Positions 20,861 through 31,619 of a stretch of 64,000 bases of DNA are shown piece after piece; position 1 is the first letter of the stretch, and each line of letters opens with the position of its first letter. Position numbers and translations under genes: made by a program. The notes under the pieces were generated by a model that was given only the letters and a program-made list of their open reading frames with translations, searched no databases and was not told where the DNA came from. The DNA is taken from positions 220,115 through 284,114 of the forward strand of contig ML976715.1 in NCBI GenBank assembly GCA_010015655.1, in the 5' to 3' direction. This DNA is from Bimuria novae-zelandiae CBS 107.79. Taxonomy: Eukaryota; Ascomycota; Dothideomycetes; Pleosporales; Didymosphaeriaceae.

Positions 20861-23800
20861 AATTAGTAATTATAATAAGAGCGTAAAAGTTACGGATCGC
20901 AAGTATAGCAGCGTACGTGTTATTAAGCGGAGCTTAAAGATCTCCTTAAATAATAAGTTAAGCCTTAAACTATAAAAGGTATCCATCTCCGTCGATCTTA
21001 TACGTAAATACCTATATTAATAGTAGCACCTTAGCGTCTATAGTAGCCTTTATTTTTATAGTCTTCTTAAAGACTTCTTTAGCGCGTAGAGCCTGCTATT
21101 CAACCTCTATAGCGCGTTAGAATTAATTACCAAATATGTATATATTAAGCTACTTTACTACCTTAGGTAAAGGTGGCAGCTAAGACTAATATATTCTTAG
21201 TATCTTATTTATAGTAGGTATAGTGCGAATCTCGGTCGAGAATGCACGGAGATAGTTAATAAGAGGTATAGCTCCTAGCGCTATAGTGTATGTATAAATT
21301 ATAAAGTTATTAAGATCTTTCTGCTTTCGATTACGTTTGCTAGTGAGGATAAGACTTATATTATTTAGATCTAGATTAATATCTTATGGAGCTCTCTCGC
21401 CGCGTTAGCGATAGCCCTTAGGTACTTTATTACTCTTAGGAGTCTGATTACTTGTGGTAGTAGATATTATAGGTCTAGGGGTAGGCAGCTATTGCTATAT
21501 TAATTTAAATACGTTGTTAGTCTGTTCACCCCCCACCTAGGAGCCTACAGCTCTTAAAGCTAAGGTCGTAGGTGTTTCTGCTAGGCGGCGACGTTAACGA
21601 GTAGTTAATAAATCTTTAATATTAACATTATGTTAATATTCCTCTAAGTATTCGAGTAGTTCGATTATTTCCTCAAGCACTAATTCTGACGGATACCTAT
21701 CTATCCTATTAAAGAAGAGTATAGGCTCAAATACAACATCGCGTGTAACGATAATAGTATCTTTATAGGCAGCTATATGCGGAAGATGTTAGTGCCTTAG
21801 TAGCTAATAAGGTGGCTAATAAGAGTGCGCGATTTAAGCTTGTTAGTAGCTCTTAAATCGCGATTATAGACGTAGGCGCGATAGCTAATAGGCCTTATAT
21901 AAGCGACGAGTAGCTTTTGTCTCTATACGACCTCGTACAGCGTCTTTTAGCCTAGTGCTTCTATAGGCGTGCGGTTAAGGATGTACGCGGCAGTGCGATA
22001 CATCTTATATAACAGGTTCTTTAGCAGTTTGGCGTGTATGCGCATAGCGCGAGCTCGCTATATAAGTACTCCGCTAGCATGTTCGATAAGTCTATTTAGT
22101 TCTTTTATTCTAGCAGGTGCTGGCTTATACAGCATACCTAGCTCTTTTATTATGTTAATAAGGTTATTTCTAAATCCTCTCTTATTATCGCACTAAATAG
22201 CGACTACGTTAGTATTATATACACGCTGGATCCTGCGGATTAAGGACATAAACTAACGTATAAGGGTTATCTTGTCTTTTCGCTTAACTATGGCGATTTT
22301 ATGCTACTTTAAGTACTTATTTATAGAGTGCAGGGCGTACTTGCTGCCGTTAATACACTCCTCTCCTATAGGGATAATGTAGATAAGGTCTATTATAATT
22401 TAATAGAACGGTTTTTATGTGCGGCTCTTAGCTAGGCGCCTTAAGATAATATAAGTTATTTAAGTCTTAATATATATCTTATATCGATAGTCCATGTGTT
22501 CTCTAGTTAATTAAACACCTTTAACGTTTAATTTAAGATAGTTAACTACTTTTTAGCCTAGATAGGCCTAGATATAATAAGCAGCACGCTAATTAATAAC
22601 GTTAGTAGGCTTTAGCGCGTACAACGGGCGGTATAATGCCCTAAACGTACTTAATAGTAAGCGTAGAAGCGATAGCGGCGGTTAATATAACAGTTTAGTA
22701 TCTATTAGCTAGTGGCCTCTATTATACTCGAGTTAGGTAATAACGTTTAATAGTTAGCGCATGTACAGGACATCATAGCCAAAGTTAAAATAGATAGACT
22801 CTGTACGGTAGCGAGCAAGTCCTAACAAGCTTATAAAAAAGCCTTTAATATATACAACATGCGTTAACTCTAGCGTTTATATCCTATATAGTGTTCGAGC
22901 GACGAGTTCTATCGTGCCCTAAGCCATAATTAAAATTTAGCTATTACTAGCGTGAACATAGCGACGTTACGGATTGTCGTTTATCCTCTTCTAGCCATGC
23001 CATAACTCTATATTAATAACGTGGGTGTTTAACCCTGGATCGACGATCTATTAGTTAAGGAGCTTAGCCTTATTAGCGTCGTCTCTAACTATTACTATAA
23101 GCTCGCTGTTAGGCTTAGCGTTGTTATCTAATATAATTATTTTTAAATTATTATTCGATTATTCTTCGAGAGATTCAAGAGATTTAGGCTTAAAAGAATT
23201 AGCTTAATTAATACTAATGTGTAATAGGCTAGTAATTACTATAAACGTGTTGCTATTTTTAGCAGGAGGATTACTATTATTAACTTATAGTAATTTAGTA
23301 TTCTAAGGTTATTAGGCTGCCTACTTCTTAAGAGTAGTTTTAATACGTATATTAATTTTAGAATCCTTTTGTGCTTTCTTAATCTTATGTATAGCCTTAG
23401 CTATAGGCTAATAGTCCTTTAGACGTTGTAGGTAGCGTAGGTTAAGAATAAAGTAGTTAGTGTACTAATGCTTCTTTCTATAGATATAGTTTTTAAGTAG
23501 CTTGTCTTAGTCACGGCTGCTACCGCGATTACCTTTTATAGGCTATAGATTAACTTACTTTATAACTCTAAGCTTGGCAGCGGCTATCGCTAGGCCTGTT
23601 ATGTGTGGCTTAGTGCGTCGTAGATATGTAGTTATCTTGGCGACGTACGTCTCTAGAAATACTATCTTGATAGTAGTGCCTCGCGCTTTATGCTTAAAGA
23701 TCTTGCGTAGGTAGGAAGTGGCGTATTTCTAATTAATTACCTTACAGGTAATAAAGAAGTCCTCTTATAGTTAATTACTATTAGTCTTAGGCAAGCTAAC

Positions 23801-24535
23801 AGCCTTGCCTTAAGCTATAATATATATTTAGTCTAATAACTATTACTTAATCTTCTTTATAGCTCGTGGCGTAGTCTTAAAAGCGTTATACTTATTAGTA
23901 AGCTCGCGGCGACGTGTCGCGTCTATAGGGCAAAAGAACTTCTTAAGTGTAACTAGTTAGTTATATAGGGTATTATAATCCTTAATTAGGTGTATATAAC
24001 GTGCAGTAATTATCTTACTAATATTTATATTTAAGTTAGCTAGTACCTTTACTTAAGTGCGATACTTGGTACGGTAGCGTTCTTATTAATTATATTCTTA
24101 TTAATAGGAATCTTAATTATTAGCGGATAAGTAAGAGAGTCTAGTAGCTTTAAGCTTATAATTAGTAAGTTAAGGCTTAAGAGGCTTTTATAGCTTAGGG
24201 AGAGTCTCCTTTACTATATTAGGGTTAATATATTACTAGAGGCTGTGTTAATTAGCGACGTCTTAGCGAATAAATAACTAGGTAAACTAGTTATCTAGTG
24301 TATTTAGGACGATAGTGACTTGCGTCATAGCGGGGTCGAACTTAGTAGCCATTGCAGAGGCTATAGTCGACAGTATTTGATAGATCCAGGCAGAGATCCT
24401 AGTATGTGCGCCGTAGGGATGCGCAAGTGAATAGGTGCGTTATAGAGAACGCGGTACAGCGACGTGCGACTCGTAAGTAGAGTAACGTTATAATAGCAGG
24501 TAAGAATAATCCTAGGTGCAAGCTAGGCTTATAAC

Positions 24536-24728
24536 TATCGCAGTAAGTAGAGCTAGACAGTACGCAGGGAAATTAAAGGATTAAACTAAGGTTGTACTAT
24601 CTAGGAACTACAGAAGATATAGGTGCGCAGGCACAAACAACACTAGTCCTGGATAGGTGGAAGGTAAGTCGCAACCATGCCAAGGTAAGAGCAACTATCT
24701 TGTAAGGTAAGGGCCATAAACCGTGACA
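24536..24728 (-). repeat. Copia 2 5' LTR
   Basis: Minus-strand start TGTCACGGTTTATGGCCC (from 24728); the end reads ACTGCGATA at 24536 where ACCGCGACA is expected. It matches the LTR at 19265-19467 apart from small deletions and C/T or G/A differences near its inner end. Confidence 0.75.
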
Positions 24729-24847
24729 ATATACAAGTATACAACATAGGTGTCGACAGTGACGACAACCTATTAGCCGCTTCAAAAACGCAGCGTCTCG
24801 ACCACGGGTCTTTTCTCTCCTTCACCCGAACCCTACAAAACCCTTCC

Positions 24848-25858
24848 TCATGTCGAGCAACGGGAATAATACAGGTGATGTTCTGGATACTTCTCCCCTA
24901 ACTCTTTCTTAATATCAGTGAGGCAATTATCTTTCTGATAACGAGCGACGTCCGGCCAGCCATGTTCACGATAAATGGCTTGTATCGTGTCGGTGAAGCC
25001 TTCGGGGATAGGTCCAGGGTAGCCCGTGTCCTTGGTCCAGATGTCGATAACGTCGTTCGCGTCTTTGGCCATGAAATTTAGCTGGCGGAACTGGTTTTTA
25101 AGCATTTCGAAGAAGTGGCGGATCGGCCAGCATGGACCCCAACGTATCTCTTCGTCTTCGCTTCCATTGTCTTCGTCGTCTCCATCGTCTTCTTCATCTT
25201 CTGCTACTTCTTCGCTGTTGTTTTCCTCGTCCTCGTCCTCGTCCTCGTCCTCACCCTCACCCTCACCCTCACCCTCGCCCTCGCCCTCGCCCTCGTTTGT
25301 CTCGGTGTCATCCTTTTTAGTCCCAACCGCCTCCCCATCAAGCGGGTAAACCAAGTACGAGGGCTGAGGCGAAGCCGTCTCCCTAACCTTCGCGGGGCAA
25401 TCCATCCAATACACAACTCCAGAGCTCGTATCCAGCAAAATAACATCCGGTTCTTCATTCCCCATTAGCAGACCACCATGCACGAGGCCAATACAGTGTG
25501 CTGGGATCTTTCCGTCAAACTGATCCTCGGTTCCTTCAGACGCAAGCAGTTCGTTTTCTGGATGCGCTTCCCCATTGTGAAGTTTCTCTATGACGTGCTT
25601 CCAATCGATGAACGTGCCACCAGGCAGCCCCTCGGGGTGATTAGAGTATGGCTTGCTGACGATATAAGGCAAGTGACGAAGTAGATCGATTACTGCATCC
25701 GTTTTACCGAGACCTTGCGTCGCTTCTGGGGTTATATTTGGCCAGCCATCTTGGGGAGGTTCGATGATGAAGGCCGAGTCCATGAACATGGTAGTAAGGA
25801 AGGTATAGTAATCCCGTATCGCAGCGATGCACTCATCGCGGGAGTAAACTGGTTCCAT
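24848..25858 (-). CDS. Conserved-type fungal protein with acidic EG/ED repeat (336 aa), function unknown
   Basis: Intronless ORF from the ATG at 25858 (MEPVYSRDECIAAIRDYY) to 24848. The N-terminal two thirds is a globular domain with IIEPPQDGWPNIT, GKTDAVIDLLRHLPYI and VILLDTSSGVVYWMDCP, which has the look of SMI1/KNR4-like fungal proteins that respond to a PP.GWP motif; I do not claim the family. Around residues 190-235 comes a run of EG then ED dipeptides and more acidic sequence, followed by a conserved-looking tail (RWGPCWPIRHFFEMLKNQF). An upstream in-frame ATG at 25999 would add 47 Cys/Pro-rich residues and is less likely. There is no signal peptide. It faces the same way as the LysM gene 380 bp upstream, and its 3' end lies 119 bp from Copia 2. 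Confidence 0.75.
   Translation of the reverse strand: MEPVYSRDECIAAIRDYYTFLTTMFMDSAFIIEPPQDGWPNITPEATQGLGKTDAVIDLLRHLPYIVSKPYSNHPEGLPGGTFIDWKHVIEKLHNGEAHPENELLASEGTEDQFDGKIPAHCIGLVHGGLLMGNEEPDVILLDTSSGVVYWMDCPAKVRETASPQPSYLVYPLDGEAVGTKKDDTETNEGEGEGEGEGEGEGEDEDEDEDEENNSEEVAEDEEDDGDDEDNGSEDEEIRWGPCWPIRHFFEMLKNQFRQLNFMAKDANDVIDIWTKDTGYPGPIPEGFTDTIQAIYREHGWPDVARYQKDNCLTDIKKELGEKYPEHHLYYSRCST
25222..25296. repeat. Hexanucleotide microsatellite inside the acidic gene
   Basis: Plus-strand CCTCGT, CCTCAC and CCTCGC units follow one another and encode the EDEDED then EGEGEG tracts on the minus strand. Variation in copy number would keep frame. The long open frames seen here on the other strand and in other phases are by-products of this repeat. 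Confidence 0.8.
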
Positions 25859-26237
25859 GATGGAAAATGAACACAGGTGAATTGATCGAGGGCAGCTAGG
25901 CTTGTCATTATATATGCTCGGGCCTTCGAATAGCGTAGGGGCTTGTGCACTGGGTAGTGCATGTAATCCTGGTCCGGTATGACATGTACAGTCCTGCATA
26001 GTGGAGCAGGGAACAGCACGCGGCGAAATACTCGCACATCATCCGACAGAGTGTCGACTTTAGCACGACAAGGGGAAATACTTCGGCCTAAAGACTTGTC
26101 TAGAGAATGTGACGAAGTTACTAGCAGCGTCATTTTTCCATTGATGACGAATATCTGCATATGCTTCCGATAGAAACAACGAACTTTATTGATGAAGCGA
26201 GCCTTGCAATGCGCCATGTTGACGTTCCACGGGCCGA

Positions 26238-27308
26238 TCACTCGGTAGCTACACAATAAGCATATCCCGGCCAGAGCCCACTACAACTCGTTCCGACCGC
26301 GGGATTCAATGTATAAAATCTCGCGAGAGTTAGACCCGCCGCCGTCGCCATATCAGCACAGTATACACCATCCTTTTGGAGCACCCATTTAATGCAATCA
26401 TAAGGAACACCTTCTTGTGTGGGGCCAGGGGCTGCAGGCCACACGCCGGGGCAATCGTACTCACCCTTGGATGAGTTCCATCTGCAGGGCTTAGGTGTGG
26501 TAGGCGAAGCAGGTGCCGTTGTCGTAGTCAGTGCTCTTGTACTTGTAAACGTCGTTGTAGGTGTAGCAGTAGGCGCGGCAGTAGGCGTTCCGGGGACACC
26601 GACGCAAACGAAAACGTCGACTTGAAGGAATTTGCAGGCTGGGAGCCAGATGTCAGTATGTTTAATAGGATTCAGCTCAGATAGACTTCTTACTCGTGCC
26701 AACCGCAGGGTTCCATTGATAACTAGCTCAAAGTCAGCGACTGCTTAACAAGCATCAATGAGGTGTCTTGACTTACAATTGTGCTAGAGTAAATGTCTTG
26801 TATATATCTACAATCCCTTGGCATGTGTCGTCTGGCTCAACCAGGTACCATTTTTGACCTTGTAAGCACTTTGTCAGCTTGGGATTACTGGACCTGAGCG
26901 TTGCTGAAGCTCACAATTTGAAGCCACTCCTGACTGAATCGGAGAAGGAATGACCGGTCCGCCGGGAGCGGTAGAGGAACTTGTTACTGTAACCAAAGTT
27001 GTGCTGGATGGCACCAAGGACGTTGGTGCTGGGGTAGATGTTTCGGCCGGCGGTATAGGTAAGGTACCATCCCATTCGACGCAGTATTCTTGATCGGGAA
27101 CAAGGTTGGAGCAGTCAACGCCTGGGTTCATCGCCTTGAAGGTAGCTTCGTCGAGACGCCAATCACTGGACATGGTTGCGCACGTATCGCCACTAGTGGC
27201 AGGCCATGTGAAGGAACAGTCCCGCTTGTAGATTCTTCGACCATCAGTGGATGATGAGCCCAACGCGAGAATCGTCAACGCAATAGATGAGTATGGATTG
27301 CTTAACAT
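26238..27308 (-). CDS. Secreted protein with three LysM domains (301 aa)
   Basis: Model: exons 27308-26915, 26858-26777, 26722-26694 and 26638-26238, all phases closing exactly (906 nt). Introns of 56, 54 and 55 bp have donors GTGAGC, GTAAGT and GTAAGA. The product has a signal peptide (MLSNPYSSIALTILALG...) and a K-R site before LysM1 (TWPATSGDTCATM...NPGV), LysM2 (NCQKWYLVEPDDTCQGI...YQWNPAVGT) after a Ser/Thr/Pro linker, a second Thr/Pro linker, and LysM3 (CIKWVLQKDGVYC...YTLNPAVGTSC) ending YAYCVATE. LysM domains bind chitin. In fungi such proteins shield hyphae, dampen plant chitin sensing or accompany subgroup-C chitinases, and one lies 6 kb away. It shows no stop or frameshift, unlike its neighbours. 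Confidence 0.88.
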
Positions 27309-28431
27309 TGTGAACAAAGATACCAGTGCTGTTGTGACGATATGGACGTACGACTGCGTATAAAACGTGCCTTCATCCGACTGTAGCGAGCTCCAATTTG
27401 TCTTGTAGTAAGTCTGGTATCGTGTGATGACTGCTCGATAGTCGTTGCCACGCCCCTGCATTAGCTCTCTGAACTAGATGATCGTTGCGAGGCAGACAAC
27501 AATCCTTCCAAAGGCCAAAGCTTTAGATTGTACCTTGGCAATATTGTCTCCATGTATAAACGACTTACGCGGAGACGAAGTGGAACCCCAATTCAGTGGC
27601 GCCGGAGGGCTACACTTTCAGCTGCGCTAAAATAGGCAGTGCCATGGATGTATTAGCCGTAGTAGAGGCTAGACCTCTCCCATTGTCCTTTATCAGTATT
27701 ATGTAGTGACTAAAAAGTATAACGCACCATCTCAACGGGCTGCCTAGTGTATGGATAACCGTTGTTCTAATGACCTTAGAACGCTCGGTCGCAGCCAACT
27801 CAATGCCAGGTTTCTGGATTCATTCCCGTGAGGATGGGCCAAGCTGTCTTTGTGGGATATCTTGGTGCACCACTTTCCAGCGTGCGTTCTGCGAACATTG
27901 TATATTTCTGTAATAACATGACATTCGGAGCCTTGCAACCGCTGCTCCTCGAGTTGCCCAGTCTCCAGGACGAAATTGCAGCAGCATCGGCTACGGCTTC
28001 ATTCCCGCTTGCGGTCAAGGCTTCTGCAGAATTTCGAGTGAGACGGAATGCAAAATCGTCGTGACAGAAGCCACAAGGGTTCACTACTGTGGTTGCTACT
28101 CTGAGTTTTCCTGGTGGGTCCCTCGGGCTGATGGGATCCCTGATAGCTTATGGTCGAATTTAAGGCAGCAACCACAGTAATGTGTTCTTGTAGCTAGACC
28201 AAGATTCTTGAAGGACCGAAAGGCTGAATTCATGTGGCACAGCTCTCGGTTGCGGCATCTTAGAAAAACTGCCAAGTCCGAGGCCTTGGCGTTTGAAAGT
28301 TGGTGCAATTTCGCGACGTCGACGAGAACCCACTAATACAGAAATCGTACCCACCGAGGCAATGCAGTGGCGTGGGCATTATGGTCTAATATCAAATGTT
28401 TGGGGGCCAAGGGCCGGTGCTAGATGACTTA
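27309..28431. other. Intergenic region upstream of the LysM gene
   Basis: GC-balanced DNA with several short overlapping open frames on both strands, none with a recognisable motif. The first few hundred bases presumably hold the LysM promoter. No RNA gene was seen. It ends at the TA target site of the Tc1/mariner element. Confidence 0.4.
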
Positions 28432-28515
28432 CAGTCGTTTGCGAAATAGTGTTTCCACCTTTGTCAGCATCGGCTCGCTTGAATCCTTGGTCCGCACCCA
28501 CACCAAATATTACTA
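28432..28515 (+). repeat. Left terminal inverted repeat of the Tc1/mariner element
   Basis: Matches the reverse complement of 31290-31372: identical over the first 38 bases, then shared blocks TTGAATCCTTGG and CCCACA/CCAAA. Confidence 0.85.
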
Positions 28516-28557
28516 GTAAACCTTGACTATATACTCATAACCCCATATATATTAATT

Positions 28558-29490
28558 ATGCGCGCTATCCTAGATGAAGCTATTCGCAGAATTAAGTCTT
28601 AACTCGCCCTAGGTTATAATATATCCCAAATCTCTCGTGATCTCCATATTTCCCGGCCAACAATCAGGAAAGTTTAATTAAACCATAACATCTTTAGAAT
28701 AGCTAAAGCCCTAAGGACTGTAAGGCTTAGGAGGCCTCTAGCCCTTATTACTACTTATAAACAAGTTAGTAAGGATAGGTTTAGTATTAAGGTTTTAAGC
28801 TAACGTTGCCACAGGCTCTCTTTAATTTCCTTAATAATAAGCCTATAGCTTACCTCGACGAAATGCAAGACTTCCTCTACGATAAGTTTAATATATAAAT
28901 ATCTATATAGATAGTGTATCGCGCTCTTAAGGAGGCTCAGTAGTCTCGTAAGGTAGTACAGAAGAGAGCACAGGAGAGGAATTCTTAATTACGTGAAATA
29001 TAGAAGGCCAGATCCCTTTACTGGAGAGTAGAGTAAATTGTGTGCTTAGACGAATCTGCTGCTACCGAACGAACTAGGGATAGAAAGAGGGGGTAGGCAC
29101 CTAAGGGAAGTAATTATAGAGTCACAGGGTTAGTTGCTCGTACGCGACGACGGTCTCTCTTACCTGCTACTACTATAGATAGTTACATTACCTATATAAT
29201 TATTTAGGGGAGCATTACGGCTAAGCTCTTTGTGGCGTTTCTCTAGCATCAAGTGCTCCCGTTATGTACGCCTTATCTAGAGCCGCGATTAATCCTAGTC
29301 CTTAATAACGCCTCTTCCTATTAAACTTAGCGTGTCTAAGAGCTTTGTAAAGAAGCTAGTGTACTCCTAGAGTTTCTTCCCCTATATTCGCCCGATTTTA
29401 ATCTAATTAAGGCGACTTTTAATGACCTTAAGACATGGCTCTGGCGAAACAACGAGGCGTAGTTACTATTTAACACGTTTAAAGAGTTCC
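28558..29490 (+). pseudogene. Tc1/mariner transposase, RIP-inactivated
   Basis: Read through stops from the ATG at 28558: MRAILDEAIRRIKS, then a helix-turn-helix stretch YNISQISRDLHISRPTIRKV, then the catalytic region CLDESAATERTRDRKRG, LILVLNNASS, LEFLPPYSPDFNLI and LKTWLWRNNEA. The family's DDE triad should read D...D...E. The first D is kept, the second is N (29304-29306, in VLNN), and the glutamate is K (29409-29411, LIK where PIE is expected). Both are G-to-A changes, which together with the stops rule out activity. Confidence 0.8.
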
Positions 29491-29689
29491 TTAATTACGC
29501 CGTACGTATAAGGTGCCGTACTAACCTTTCTAGCTATTTTAAGAAGGCAGGATATAGTGTATAAGACGTGCATTTAGGGTAAAGGTACACTAGGTAGAGT
29601 TAGCGCCCAACTTAAGATGTACGTATATATATTAACACCCTTAACCTAGCCGTTTCGGCTATAACTTAGTACTATAATTAAACTAGTAC

Positions 29690-31186
29690 TAGATGCTAAG
29701 CCTCTTGCTCTTCACACCTTGTTTCTAGTCCTTTATAAGCTTCCGCATGCGAAATAATGTCCTAAGCCCTATACCAGCTCCCGCCTAACTTTGCCATATA
29801 TTGTTTATTATTAGCTTCTTGTCCTTTACTATATTAAAGTCCTAGTTGCCTTCCTCTAGCTAAGCCTTAAGCTTTTGTAAAAACTTATAGTAATCCTTCT
29901 CTAATTTAGAGCGCCACTAAGCAAAGAAGCTAGTTATTATTATATCTCTTATATCAGGAGGGCTACTAGTAAATACCAGGCTTAATAGAGCAGCCTAGGG
30001 TAGAGATAAATAGAGAGGTGTTTCTCCTAACTGCCTTATACGCTAGAGGTTAGAGAGCTCTCGCATGGCTATAATATTAACAAGCTAGCTAATTACTCTA
30101 GTAATGTCTCTAGCTAGGGGAGCAGCTAGCTCTTTGCCCTTAGCCTTTGTTTTATTAATACGGCCTCTCTTTATTATCTTAAACACTTAATCGCTAGGTT
30201 TCTCTATAGTAGCCTCTCCTTGTTTTATGTCCTTAGCCTATAAACGTAGTGTAGGGCTATTAAGAGGGTAATAGTTCTTTACTTAATCCACCTCATCTGG
30301 GCTGCTCTTGTGAACGTAGCAGGTAAGAGTACTGTTACTGTAATACGTATTCTTGCAATACTAACGCTCTGTAAACCTAGGGATATAGTTCCCACTTGCT
30401 GCTTCCGTAGCTGCTATTTCACTAAGCATTGCAAGCTGCTAATTGGTTGCTATACCCCCTCCCCTACCCCCCGGCGATTCTCTATAGGGTCCTACTTAGT
30501 GTACGGCCTTATAATAACTGCTGTGTTTGCTCTTAAGTTTCCTCCTTAATTATCTTAAGTTCTATATTAAAATTTAACTGTTTTGTTCTATATCTCTTAC
30601 GGAGGCTACGGAGTATTTGTAAATAGCTACTCTACTTAATAGGGCTCTCTACCTCGTTTAAAAAGTACTCCTCTTTTCTCTAGCCCGTGGCATATACTAC
30701 TGCAACGGTAGCTTAAACTTTCCTAATATAAGAATAGAGACGATTATAGATGCGAGTACACTAAGCGTCCTATATAGAATAAGTCCTAGTATACTTAGTG
30801 AGATACTTTAACTTTGTCTAAGGGAGAATCTCCTTGCCTAATTAAGTAGTCTATTAGGAAATAAACTTTATAAGGGGCTCTAATAGTATATTATTGTCGT
30901 CGTTAATTCCACCGCGGTTAGATGTTTAAACTAGGTTATCCTTAAGCAGGTCCGAGAGAGATAAGTAAATTTAGATTAGAAGGGATAACGGTAGCTTAGG
31001 AGGTGGAGAAGGAGGAGGCAGAGTTAGAGCTTTCCTTTTACTTTGCTTCTTAGCTTTTCTAGTGTTTCTATTTACTACTAGCGGCGTGGACTACTCCAGG
31101 CGCGCGGGGGGCTTGCGGGTGCGCTTGGGGCAAGATGTGTGGGTCTCTAGCTAGTTATCGGGCCGTTTACGACCTCTGGGTGCCAT
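29690..31186 (-). pseudogene. Second, convergent coding remnant inside the Tc1/mariner element
   Basis: On the minus strand from an ATG at 31186 the sequence reads MAPRGRKRPDN, then after a TAG LETHTSCPKRTRKPPARL, a Lys/Arg-rich stretch and a PPPSPPPKLPL linker. Further down, a coding-like segment at about 29700-30130 contains RDIIITSFFA.WRSKLEKDY and YKFLQKLKA.LEEGN. PRGRKRP resembles an AT-hook, so a DNA-binding accessory protein is possible. I do not recognise the family. Many TAG/TAA stops are of the kind RIP makes from CAG/CAA/TGG. It could instead be an unrelated insertion or a captured host gene. Confidence 0.45.
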
Positions 31187-31374
31187 ATCGCGTTTATAAC
31201 TCTTGTATTAATGTAATATAGTAATTTACATATACTTCAAAGCCTTTAAAGCAAACTACATGGGTGTGTGAATGTATAGTCGCGATTACTATAGGAATTT
31301 TGGTTGTGGGCGGGGCCAAGGATTCAACCGAGCGTGCTGACAAAGGTGGAAACACTATTTCGCAAACGACTGTA

Positions 31375-31619
31375 GTGACCTTTGCTCCTAGGGTCGATCC
31401 GGAGCGGGTCAGATCTAGAGCTTGCAACTCTGAAGCTCACGGAACGACACCTCCCATCGCAAAGATGCATCTTGTAAAATTCACATGATGGGTCAAACAA
31501 TATTTGATTATAACGAAAGCTACGGTACGGTGGAATCAGTCCCCCCAGCTACTATTGATTGGGCATATGACCTAATTTGATGCATGGCCCCACAACGCCC
31601 TGTCAAACTAGTCATCGAG
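31375..31619. other. Short host spacer between the transposon and the GPI-type pseudogene
   Basis: GC-balanced DNA without a credible gene. It probably holds the 3' flank of the minus-strand gene that ends at 31620. Confidence 0.4.

Larger units (their letters stand above)
19265..24728 (-). mobile_element. Copia element 2, LTR to LTR, RIP-degraded
   Basis: Minus-strand Ty1/Copia element with a 3' LTR at 19265-19467, polypurine tract (minus-strand CTGGGGGGTG) at 19468-19477, RNase H and RT at 19.6-20.9 kb, integrase and gag regions unreadable in detail above that, and a 5' LTR at 24536-24728. Both LTRs share long identical blocks (for example TAGGTGCGCAGGCACAAACA). Left flank AAAGC and right flank ATATA do not match, so the ends are not a simple single-insertion product. 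The right end abuts the 3' flank of the gene ending at 24848. Internal mutation is moderate to heavy. Confidence 0.8.
28432..31372 (+). mobile_element. Tc1/mariner-type DNA transposon with a second gene (2,941 bp)
   Basis: Perfect 38-bp terminal inverted repeats begin CAGTCGTTTGCGAAATAGTG at 28432 and, inverted, end at 31372. Imperfect inverted similarity continues to about 80 bp. Both ends are flanked by TA (28430-28431 and 31373-31374), the target duplication of this superfamily. A plus-strand transposase remnant (28558-29490) and a convergent minus-strand coding remnant (31186 to about 29690) fill the element. The interior is RIP-mutated, whereas the terminal repeats are well preserved. 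The element is larger than the usual single-gene fungal Tc1/mariner elements. Confidence 0.85.

Noticed and set aside
24536..24728. 5' LTR of Copia 1, making Copia 1 a complete element with Copia 2 inside
   Set aside because: The sequence is closer to the LTR at 19265-19467 than to the one at 17716-17928, and the flanks (AATAT against ATATA) do not match cleanly.
25026..25468. Overlapping open frames rich in Ser/Leu/Pro/Arg repeats on both strands
   Set aside because: They are other-phase readings of the hexanucleotide repeat in the acidic gene and have no independent support.
27610..28354. Cluster of short open frames on both strands
   Set aside because: All overlap each other, none has a conserved-looking motif, and no exon chain could be built.
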